From Neomicrococcus aestuarii (lineage in GTDB: Bacteria; Actinomycetota; Actinomycetes; Actinomycetales; Micrococcaceae), in the NCBI RefSeq assembly GCF_014201135.1, contig NZ_JACHDR010000001.1, forward strand, positions 2,232,001-2,296,000: a stretch of DNA of 64,000 nucleotides, read 5' to 3'. Shown here in pieces: positions 52,549-59,206 of this stretch; position 1 is the first letter of the stretch; the number at the start of each line of letters is the position of its first letter. The notes below the pieces were generated by a model. That model saw nothing but the letters and a program-made list of their open reading frames with translations. It made no database searches and was not told where the DNA came from. The translations under genes were made by a program, and so were the position numbers.

Positions 52549-52567
52549 GCGGCGTCGTCGTACTCCC
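52549..52567 (-). repeat. Dispersed repeat copy between efeU and efeO
   Basis: Inverted copy (GCGGCGTCGTCGTACTCCC on the plus strand), starting at the base after the efeU stop codon and ending 33 nt before efeO. It matches the copies in menE and mpg across GGGAGTACGACGACGC. Confidence 0.7.
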
Positions 52568-52600
52568 TCTGTATCCCTCTTACGAAAGTACTGTCCTTCC

Positions 52601-53767
52601 ATGAAGCTCATCCAGCGCGCCGTCCCTCTTGCGCTCATCGCGGGCCTCGGCCTGACCGGCTGCACCTCCAACGCGCAACCCAGCAGCGCCACCGGAACGG
52701 AAGCCGGCGGACCCATCGCCGTCTCCAGCACGGACACCGAATGCACGCTCACGGCCAGCGAAACCAGCAGCGGCACGGTCACCTTCAACGTCAAGAACGA
52801 CGGCACCCAGGTCACCGAGTTCTACCTGATCGCCAGCGACGGAAACCGCATTGTGGGTGAAGTTGAGAACATCGGCCCGGGACTTTCGCGCCAGCTCACC
52901 GTCATCGCCGGACCCGGCAGCTACACCACCCAGTGCAAGCCGGGCATGGTGGGCGACGGCATCACGCAGGACTTCACCCTCACGGCAGGCGCCAACGGTA
53001 CCGTCGACGCCAACCGCGTTGCCCTCCAAGAAGACGCCGTGAAGCAGTACCAAGAGTTCGTGGCCCAAGAAGCTGACGCACTCGAGGCCGGAACCGGAGA
53101 GTTCGCGGCCGCCTTCGCCGCCGGCAACGTGGCAGAAGCCAAGGCGCTCTACCCCGCCGTGCGCATGCACTGGGAGCGCATCGAGCCCGTCGCGGAATCC
53201 TTCGGCGACCTCGACCCCATCTTGGACGCTCGCGAAGCGGACCTCGAAGAAGGCCAAGAGTTCACCGGTTGGCACCGCGTCGAGAAGGACCTGTGGGTGA
53301 CCGACGCGTCCTACACCAAGATGACCGCCGCTGAGCGTCAAGAAATCGCCGACGGCATGGTCACCAACACCAAGGAGCTGGTCTCCCGCGCCAAGGAAAT
53401 CGAGTTCACAGTAGACGCGCTCTCCAACGGCTCCAAGGGACTGCTGGACGAAGTCGCCACCGGCAAGGTCACAGGCGAAGAAGAAGCCTTCTCCCACACC
53501 GACCTCTGGGATTTCGCGGCCAACATCGAAGGCGCCAAGACGGCATTTGAGGACCTCAAGCCGCTGCTCAAGGGCACCAACGACGAACTTTCCGCAACGT
53601 TGACCAAGAACTTTACTGAGCTGGAAACCCTGCTCGCCAAGTACGAAAAGGGCGACGGCTACGTGCTGTACACGGATCTGACGGAAGCGCAGATCCAGGA
53701 GCTTTCCGCCGCGGTGGATGCTCTTGGTGAGCCGCTGTCCCAGCTCACAAGCGAAGTTGTGAAGTAG
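52601..53767 (+). CDS. efeO: Iron-uptake lipoprotein EfeO (cupredoxin-imelysin)
   Basis: A 388-residue extracytoplasmic iron-binding protein. ATG at 52601 begins a lipoprotein signal with lipobox LTGC (Cys21). The N-terminal cupredoxin-like domain (about 45-125) is followed by the M75/imelysin domain (about 145-385), whose HxxE motif is in MHWERIEPVAESFGDLDPILDAREADLEEGQEFTGWHRVEKDLW. Upstream codons in the frame are not part of the protein. It hands iron to the EfeU permease; EfeB follows directly. Confidence 0.94.
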   Translation: MKLIQRAVPLALIAGLGLTGCTSNAQPSSATGTEAGGPIAVSSTDTECTLTASETSSGTVTFNVKNDGTQVTEFYLIASDGNRIVGEVENIGPGLSRQLTVIAGPGSYTTQCKPGMVGDGITQDFTLTAGANGTVDANRVALQEDAVKQYQEFVAQEADALEAGTGEFAAAFAAGNVAEAKALYPAVRMHWERIEPVAESFGDLDPILDAREADLEEGQEFTGWHRVEKDLWVTDASYTKMTAAERQEIADGMVTNTKELVSRAKEIEFTVDALSNGSKGLLDEVATGKVTGEEEAFSHTDLWDFAANIEGAKTAFEDLKPLLKGTNDELSATLTKNFTELETLLAKYEKGDGYVLYTDLTEAQIQELSAAVDALGEPLSQLTSEVVK

Positions 53768-53770
53768 CAC

Positions 53771-55057
53771 TTGGCTGAGAGCACTGCCGGCGTTGGTCGG
53801 CGCAAAATTTTATCGGCGCTGGGTGTCGGGGGAGTGGGCCTCGCGGTTGGCGCCGGCGGAGTCTTGAGCGCGCAGGCAGTAACGGCCGCGTCTCAAGAAG
53901 AGCCTGCGGTGGCGGACACCGTCCCTTTTTACGGTGCGCATCAAGCAGGAATTACGACGGCGGTGCAAGACCGCTTGCACATCGCTGCGTTTGATGTGAC
54001 CACTGATTCGCGGGACGAGCTGATCGAGCTACTCAAGGAGTGGACTGCGGCGATCGCGTCCATGACGGCTGGTCAGGAAGTGGGCGGAGATGGCGCGGCG
54101 ACCGAAGGGTCCTACGAGGCGCCTCCGGAAGACACCGGCGAAGCTTTGGATCTGAGCGCGAGCCATTTGACCGTGACGGTGGGTTTCGGGCGTTCGCTGT
54201 TCGTGGATGCTGACGGCAAAGCCCGTTTTGGGCTCAAGGATCACTTGCCCGAAGCGTTGATTGAGCTGCCGCACTTCTCTGGTGACCAGCTCGAGTCGTC
54301 GCGCTCAGATGGGGACATTGTGGTTCAAGCCTGCGCTGATGACCCGCAAGTGGCCGTGCACGCGGTACGAAACCTCGTGCGTCTCGCCTTCGGTACGGCG
54401 CGCGTGCGTTGGTCCCAGCTGGGCTTTGGTCGAACCTCCTCCACGTCCACCTCCCAAGTGACGCCTCGAAACCTCTTTGGATTTAAGGACGGCACGGCTA
54501 ATCCCAAGTCTGAGGACGAAGCCGTGATGGATGAACACGTGTGGGTTAGTGGGGCCGCCGGTGGATCTGCGTGGATGAACGAGGGCACCTACATGGTCAC
54601 TCGCCGTATCCGCATGACGATTGAAACCTGGGACCGCTCTTCTCTCGCCGAGCAGGAAACGGTCATTGGTCGCACCAAGAAGACCGGTGCACCACTCTCC
54701 GGCGGCGAAGAGTTCACTGAGCCGAACTTTGAGCTCGCGGGACGACGCGGTCCACTCATCGACGAGAACTCCCACGTGGCCTTGGCTCATCCGTCACGCA
54801 ACAACGGCGTGCGGATGCTGCGTCGTGGCTTCAACGACACGGACGGTTCGGACAATCTTGGACGCCTCGACGCTGGGCTGTTCTTTATTGCCTTCGTGGT
54901 GGATCCGCGCACGCACTACGTTCCCATGCAGACCGCAATGGCGAAGAACGATCTTCTGTCCGAGTACTTGCGCCACACCGGCTCTGGATTGTTCGCTATC
55001 CCAGCTGGCGTGAGCGAAGGCCAGTACGTGGGCCAAGGGTTGTTTGAGGCTGCGTAG
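53771..55057 (+). CDS. efeB: Deferrochelatase / DyP-type peroxidase EfeB, Tat-exported
   Basis: A 428-residue exported heme peroxidase. The start is TTG at 53771, 3 bp after efeO. The Tat signal is GRRKILSALGVGGVGLAVGAGGVLSAQA. The DyP signature GXXDG appears as FGFKDGTANP (about residue 240), the distal Arg/His region as LAHPSRNNGVRMLRRGFNDTDG, and the closing RHTGSGLFAIPAGV is typical of EfeB. It oxidises iron or removes iron from heme for EfeO/EfeU. Confidence 0.95.
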   Translation: MAESTAGVGRRKILSALGVGGVGLAVGAGGVLSAQAVTAASQEEPAVADTVPFYGAHQAGITTAVQDRLHIAAFDVTTDSRDELIELLKEWTAAIASMTAGQEVGGDGAATEGSYEAPPEDTGEALDLSASHLTVTVGFGRSLFVDADGKARFGLKDHLPEALIELPHFSGDQLESSRSDGDIVVQACADDPQVAVHAVRNLVRLAFGTARVRWSQLGFGRTSSTSTSQVTPRNLFGFKDGTANPKSEDEAVMDEHVWVSGAAGGSAWMNEGTYMVTRRIRMTIETWDRSSLAEQETVIGRTKKTGAPLSGGEEFTEPNFELAGRRGPLIDENSHVALAHPSRNNGVRMLRRGFNDTDGSDNLGRLDAGLFFIAFVVDPRTHYVPMQTAMAKNDLLSEYLRHTGSGLFAIPAGVSEGQYVGQGLFEAA

Positions 55058-55114
55058 CCTCCTCGCCTGAAAGGGTGAGAGGCGTTTGGCCAGGCTGAGA
55101 AAAGCAATCAGGCC

Positions 55115-55150
55115 GTGAGCGCCGGGCGATGTGGAATCCCCGGTGCTCAC
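55115..55150. terminator. Hairpin after efeB
   Basis: GTGAGCGCCGG (55115-55125) pairs with CCGGTGCTCAC (55140-55150) through ten Watson-Crick pairs and one G-T. It lies between convergent efeB and yajQ. Confidence 0.7.
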
Positions 55151-55186
55151 CGCCTGAGTTGTTTGTACAGATTTGTACAGAACCTC

Positions 55187-55675
55187 TTAGCGGTAGTTCA
55201 CGAACTGCAACGCAGCGTCAGGGAAGTCCTTGAGCATGGAGATGACTTCCTGAAGATCATCGCGGGACTTCGAGGTCACGCGGAGCTCGTCGCCCTGGAT
55301 CTGCGCCTTGACGCCCTTGGGTCCTTCGTCGCGGATGAGCTTGGTGATTTTCTTGGCTACATCCTGCTCGATGCCTTCCTTGATGGAAGCCTCGATACGG
55401 TACTCCTTGCCGGACGCAAAAGGTTCGCCCGCATCCAAGGACTTCAAGGAGATATTGCGCTTGACCAACTTGGACTGCAAAACGTCCAACACAGCCTTGA
55501 CGCGCTCTTCGGAGTTTGCCTTCATGAGGATCTTCTCGCCGGAGAAATCAACGTCTGCGCCAACGCCCTTGAAGTCGTAGCGCTGTGCGATTTCCTTCTG
55601 AGCCTGGTTCAGTGCGTTTGAGACTTCTTGCTTGTCAACCTTGCTGACAACATCAAAACTAGAATCGCTAGCCAT
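55187..55675 (-). CDS. yajQ: YajQ-family nucleotide-binding protein
   Basis: A 162-residue two-domain protein of the YajQ/UPF0234 family, members of which bind cyclic di-GMP or [39 protein letters not shown] is the conserved start and [46 protein letters not shown] the second part. GGAG lies 6 nt before the ATG. It is a single gene before tRNA-Tyr. Confidence 0.93.
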   Translation of the reverse strand: MASDSSFDVVSKVDKQEVSNALNQAQKEIAQRYDFKGVGADVDFSGEKILMKANSEERVKAVLDVLQSKLVKRNISLKSLDAGEPFASGKEYRIEASIKEGIEQDVAKKITKLIRDEGPKGVKAQIQGDELRVTSKSRDDLQEVISMLKDFPDAALQFVNYR

Positions 55676-55880
55676 GTGAAACTCCTGACATTTGAGGGAT
55701 TACTTTCGCACTACACTATCCATTTCTGGAGCAGAATTCGCGAAGATTCCGGGTTTTTGAGTGCAGGTACACATCTATACACGCCACGTGAGGGTGAAGT
55801 GTGGGGGATGTTGCGAACCCTCAATTAGATTTCTGCGCCCGCACTCTGTAAAGTATCTATTCGTTCCAAAAGGAACGTTC

Positions 55881-55962
55881 GGCAGATTACCCGAGCGGCC
55901 AAAGGGGGCTGACTGTAAATCAGCTGGCAACGCCTACGGGGGTTCGAATCCCTCATCTGCCA
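55881..55962 (+). tRNA. tRNA-Tyr (GTA anticodon)
   Basis: 82 nt. The acceptor stem GGCAGAT (55881-55887) pairs with ATCTGCC (55955-55961), with discriminator A at 55962. The anticodon stem GCTGA/TCAGC holds a loop with GTA at 55915-55917. A long variable arm, as in bacterial tRNA-Tyr, precedes the T-arm GGTTCGAATCC. CCA is not encoded. The accessory island starts right after it. Confidence 0.95.
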
Positions 55963-55970
55963 CCGTTGTA

Positions 55971-56013
55971 ATGTCCTGGGACATCGTTCTGAACGATGTC
56001 CCAGGACATTTTT
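55971..56013 (+). terminator. Rho-independent terminator after tRNA-Tyr
   Basis: An 18-bp perfect stem (55971-55988 with 55992-56009) and 3-nt loop, then a T-run (56010-56013). It ends tRNA transcription 8 nt past the gene. Confidence 0.92.
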
Positions 56014-56015
56014 GT

Positions 56016-56167
56016 TTAACTTGGTGCCTGGTGGGTGCTGGGTTTTTGTTTTTGGTAGTTCTTGTTGGGGTCGATTTCGAACTGTTTGAGTATTTCTCCG
56101 GTTTTTGTGTCGATGACGGTGATGTCGGCGTTGTCGATGAGCATTCGTATTTTGTGGCCGCTGTAGG
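56016..56167 (-). pseudogene. C-terminal remnant of an IS481-family transposase
   Basis: The frame encodes IRMLIDNADITVIDTKTGEI and then LKQFEIDPNKNYQ, the typical end of actinobacterial IS481 transposases. Only about 45 residues survive; homology stops at 56167, exactly where the next element's terminal repeat begins. The catalytic domain is gone. Confidence 0.75.
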
Positions 56168-56217
56168 TGAACCGTACTGGGTTTGCTAGACACTCATGAT
56201 TGATCGGAGAATGAGTT

Positions 56218-56535
56218 ATGCCCAGTGGAGTGAAGTACGACACAGCGTTTCGGGAGCGCGCGGTCCGGTTGTTGCAGGAACGCCGTTCGGAGTATCAGGA
56301 AGAGTCTCTTACGGCGTCGATCCGGCAGGTTGCTGGCGTGGTGGGGATGCCGTATGACACGTTGCGGACATGGAATCGACAATCAACTCCTGGTTTGGCG
56401 GGGGCTGTGAGTGTGGATTTGGCGAGCGAGAATCGTAGGTTGAAGCGCGAGCTCGCGGAAGCGAAGCGGGCGAACGAGATCTTGCGTTCGGCAGCGTCTT
56501 TTTTCGCGGCGGAGCTCGACCGCCCACGAGGTTGA
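56218..56535 (+). CDS. IS3-family transposase OrfA
   Basis: A 105-residue DNA-binding protein with a helix-turn-helix (about 35-58: SIRQVAGVVGMPYDTLRTWNRQ) and a C-terminal leucine-zipper-like helix (ENRRLKRELAEAKRANEILRSAASFF). It overlaps the start of orfB by 4 nt, in the -1 frame, the layout in which IS3 elements make the OrfAB transposase by ribosomal frameshift. Confidence 0.9.
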   Translation: MPSGVKYDTAFRERAVRLLQERRSEYQEESLTASIRQVAGVVGMPYDTLRTWNRQSTPGLAGAVSVDLASENRRLKRELAEAKRANEILRSAASFFAAELDRPRG

Positions 56536-57461
56536 TCGTGAAATTCATTGATCATCATCGGGATCGCTATGGGGTCAAGCCGATCTGCACGGTGCTCACG
56601 CGTCATGCGGGTGTGAAGATCGCCCCGAGCACGTATTACGCTTTCAAATCCCGACCAATAAGCGCCAGAACACGACGTGATAGTGAGCTTGTGCCGGTCG
56701 TGAGGCAGCTGCATGAGCGTCATTACGGAGTGTATGGGATTGTGAAAATGTGGCATGCACTCAAGCGTGAAGGCCATGTTGTGGGCCGTGATCACGTGGC
56801 ACGGTTGATGCGACTGGCCGGTGTTCACGGGGTCGTTCGGGGCAGGAAACCGGTGACCACGGTTTCCGATCGGAGCGCGCACCGGTTCCCTGATCTTGTC
56901 AAACGCGGGTGGGACGTCACGGATTTGAACACGGTCTGGGTGGCTGATTTCACTTATGTGCGTGTCCCGTCAGGGTTTGTGTATGTCGCTTTCATCACCG
57001 ATGTGGCCTCCCGCAGGATTCTGGGATGGAACGTGGATACGTCCCGGCGTACCTCGTTGGTGACGAATGCGTTGAATCATGCACTCATGGTTCGACGGCT
57101 CAGTGGGCAACGTTTCAGCGTGAAAAAGCTGATTCATCATTCAGACGCCGGCACTCAATACACGTCCACTGAACTCAAAGAAGCCTTGTCACATGCGGGT
57201 GTGCGGGGTTCTATCGGGACGGTGGGTGACGCGTTGGATAACGCGTTGATGGAATCGGCGATCGGTTTGTATAAGACTGAACTCATTCACGCGAGGAAGC
57301 GGAAAGTGTGGGGCTCTGTGCAAGAAGTCGAAACCAGGACCGCCGAATGGGTGGACTGGTTCAACACCATGCGCGTGCACTCGAGCATCGGGTATCAAAC
57401 TCCCACGGAATTCGAGAACAATTACCACCAACAAACCACGGCTGGAACCCTCAGTGCGTGA
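56532..57461 (+). CDS. IS3-family transposase OrfB (DDE domain)
   Basis: A 309-residue catalytic part of the transposase. The N-terminal HTH_21-type region (HHRDRYGVKPICTVLTRHAGVKIAPSTYYAFKSR) is followed by the rve core. The DDE triad is visible: Asp in VWVADFTYV, Asp in IHHSDAGTQYTS, and Glu in MESAIGLYKTELIH, 35 residues on. No frame damage is seen, so the element may be active. The TTG at 56532 is formal; the protein is likely made as an OrfAB fusion. Confidence 0.92.
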   Translation: MIVKFIDHHRDRYGVKPICTVLTRHAGVKIAPSTYYAFKSRPISARTRRDSELVPVVRQLHERHYGVYGIVKMWHALKREGHVVGRDHVARLMRLAGVHGVVRGRKPVTTVSDRSAHRFPDLVKRGWDVTDLNTVWVADFTYVRVPSGFVYVAFITDVASRRILGWNVDTSRRTSLVTNALNHALMVRRLSGQRFSVKKLIHHSDAGTQYTSTELKEALSHAGVRGSIGTVGDALDNALMESAIGLYKTELIHARKRKVWGSVQEVETRTAEWVDWFNTMRVHSSIGYQTPTEFENNYHQQTTAGTLSA

Positions 57462-57475
57462 ACACAAACTGTCTA

Positions 57476-58402
57476 TCAAACCCAGTACGGTTCAAGATCA
57501 TAATATGTCTGCTCGTATTCCTCTGGCGTTTGGTGGTCCAGGGCGGAATGCAGGCGTTCGTTGTTGTACCAGTGGACCCACTCGAAGACGATTTCCATGA
57601 CGTCGGTTTCGGTCTTCAACGCCCCGCTGCGGAACGGTGAGTCCTTCGCAACGGCCTCGTTCTTGAACAACCCCATCACGGTCTCGGCTGCTGCGTTGTC
57701 ATAGGCGTCACCAACACTGCCAATGGACGGTTGTAGGCCCTCCAAGGCCAGGGTGTCGGTGTACCGGATCGAGGTGTACTGGCTTCCGGCATCGCTGTGG
57801 TGAATTAGTCCCGTCGGTGCCGGGCGGCCGGTGTGTTCGCGCCGCCACAAGGCCATCCGCAGGCAGTGTTCGACGAACGCGGTGTCCTTGACGGTTGAAG
57901 TTTCCCAGCCGAGGATCGCCCGGGAATACAGGTCGATGACCAGGGCAACGTAGACGAATCCGGAGTAGACCGGGACGTACGTAAAATCAGTGACCCAGAT
58001 CTGGTTCGGAGCCGCGGCGGTGAAGTCCCGGTTCACCAGGTCCCCGGCACGGCGGCCGTCCTTGCCGGAGATGGTGGTACGGGTCTTGCGGCCTCTGACG
58101 AGCCCGTTCATGCCTTCTTCGCGCATGAGCCGGTCCACGGTGTGTTTGGAGGCTTCCGGGAAGCCGTTACGGCGCAGCCACTGTGTCATTTTCCGCCGTC
58201 CGTAGATGATCTCGGGACGGGGGCGTCCCTTCGCGTCGGGGACTTTCACAGCACGAAGTGCATCGGTGAGGCGGGCGTCTTCGATGGTGCGCAGGGCTGG
58301 AAGGCGTTTCTTCCACGCCCGGTAGGTTCGTGCGGCGACCCGCACGCCCTGCTCCCGCAGGACGGCACAGATCGACTCGACCGCGTAACCAACAGCCCGC
58401 AT
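57476..58402 (-). CDS. IS3-family transposase OrfB, C-terminus rewritten by adjacent IS
   Basis: A 308-residue DDE transposase part. MRAVGYAVESICAVLREQGVRVAARTYRAWKKR is the usual start; the frame continues upstream (PLICRFIDEM) into the orfA overlap for a frameshift. Catalytic residues: Asp in WVTDFTYVPVYSG, Asp in IHHSDAGSQYTS, and Glu in AAETVMGLFKNEAV. The last residues, EPYWV, come from the terminal repeat of the element at 56168-57494, replacing the native tail. The DDE core is complete. Confidence 0.88.
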   Translation of the reverse strand: MRAVGYAVESICAVLREQGVRVAARTYRAWKKRLPALRTIEDARLTDALRAVKVPDAKGRPRPEIIYGRRKMTQWLRRNGFPEASKHTVDRLMREEGMNGLVRGRKTRTTISGKDGRRAGDLVNRDFTAAAPNQIWVTDFTYVPVYSGFVYVALVIDLYSRAILGWETSTVKDTAFVEHCLRMALWRREHTGRPAPTGLIHHSDAGSQYTSIRYTDTLALEGLQPSIGSVGDAYDNAAAETVMGLFKNEAVAKDSPFRSGALKTETDVMEIVFEWVHWYNNERLHSALDHQTPEEYEQTYYDLEPYWV

Positions 58403-58785
58403 TTCGTCGATGAATCGACAGATCAGCGGCGGCGAGGGTCGAGCTCCCTCGCGAAGAAAATCGAGGCCTGTTTCAGGATCTCGTTAGACTCTTTCAAGTC
58501 CCGCACCTCAGCCCGGAGCCGCTTGATTTCCTCCAACTCATCAGTGCTTGGTCCGGTCTTCTCACCGGCATCGATTTGAGCCTGGACAACCCAGCGCCGG
58601 AGCGATTCAGGGCCGACCCCGAGCTTCGGGGCCAGTGCCTTGCAGGCAGCGTAGACAGACGGGTATTCGGACAACCGATCCATGGTCATGCGCACTGCAC
58701 GGTCACGAACTTCGGGCGGGAACTGCTTGGGCATAGTCACTATCTTTCTCACAGAAGATAGCGGCATCAAACCCGGGACGGCTCA
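57495..58785 (-). mobile_element. IS3-family element, 3' end removed by the neighbouring IS
   Basis: A second, unrelated IS3-family element on the minus strand. Its orfA-side terminal repeat reads TGAGCCGTCCCGGGTTTGAT inward from 58785. At the other side no matching repeat exists: the element abuts the terminal repeat of the first IS at 57494/57495, and the last codons of its orfB are taken from that repeat. It has therefore lost one end and should not move by itself. Confidence 0.8.
58423..58734 (-). CDS. IS3-family transposase OrfA
   Basis: A 103-residue helix-turn-helix protein with start ATG at 58734 (PKQFPPEVRDRAVRM). The HTH is around YAACKALAPKLGVGPESLRRWV and the coiled helix is LEEIKRLRAEVRDLKESNEILKQASIFFARELDP. 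It ends within the region where OrfB opens in another frame. ATG at 58770 is in frame but upstream of homology. Confidence 0.9.
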   Translation of the reverse strand: MPKQFPPEVRDRAVRMTMDRLSEYPSVYAACKALAPKLGVGPESLRRWVVQAQIDAGEKTGPSTDELEEIKRLRAEVRDLKESNEILKQASIFFARELDPRRR

Positions 58786-59206
58786 CTGTGGCGCGTTGCT
58801 AGGTGATTTACAGGTCGCTTAGGCGCTGAGTCCCAGGTTGGCGGTGGTGTTCTCTTTTGGGCTGTTATCGGTGCAAGGTTGTGCGATGCGTGTCAGAGAC
58901 TGATCGCTCAGTGTGAAATTCGGAAATCCATGGGTTTCGGTTCCTTAGACATGCTGGTCGGGCCATAAATGAATCGGGTCAATGCTTAGACATAAGCACT
59001 GGGTAAACACCTTTTGCGAAGAGGCCTTGGTTGGTCTGTTCTTGAATCACAGGAGGACCGCCTTAAAGGTAGAGCGCCACGCCCAGCGGATCGGTCGTTC
59101 CTCGCGCCCACAAGGCGCGCCGCAGAAAGGTGAACCGTCAACAAATTAGTGCCCGAGCTTGCGAGATTGGTGATACGAGTCGCTAGTAGTTGCTAGTATC
59201 GCGAAT
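58786..59206. other. Region between IS element and uvrA-like gene
   Basis: About 420 bp without recognisable genes. A small hairpin (TGCTTA/TAAGCA near 58982-58999) is visible. The last 40 nt hold the uvrA-like promoter described separately. The rest may be decayed mobile DNA. Confidence 0.4.
59171..59206 (+). promoter_or_regulatory. Promoter with overlapping repeats before the uvrA-like gene
   Basis: TAGTAT (59194-59199) is 7 nt before the ATG, fitting a leaderless mRNA; no ribosome-binding site is present. GATAC (59172-59176) and GTATC (59196-59200) are inverted, and GCTAGTA occurs twice (59182-59188, 59192-59198), so a regulator may sit on the promoter. Confidence 0.5.

Larger units (their letters stand above)
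56168..57494 (+). mobile_element. Intact IS3-family insertion sequence
   Basis: A 1,327-bp element bounded by inverted repeats starting TGAACCGTACTGGGTTTG (56168 on) and ending with the complement at 57494, with one mismatch in the first 23-25 nt. It carries orfA and orfB in the usual IS3 order. The bases flanking it (AGG on the left, AGA on the right) are not a target duplication. The left neighbour is an IS481 remnant and the right neighbour another IS3 element, so it probably arrived here through deletion or recombination. Confidence 0.85.
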
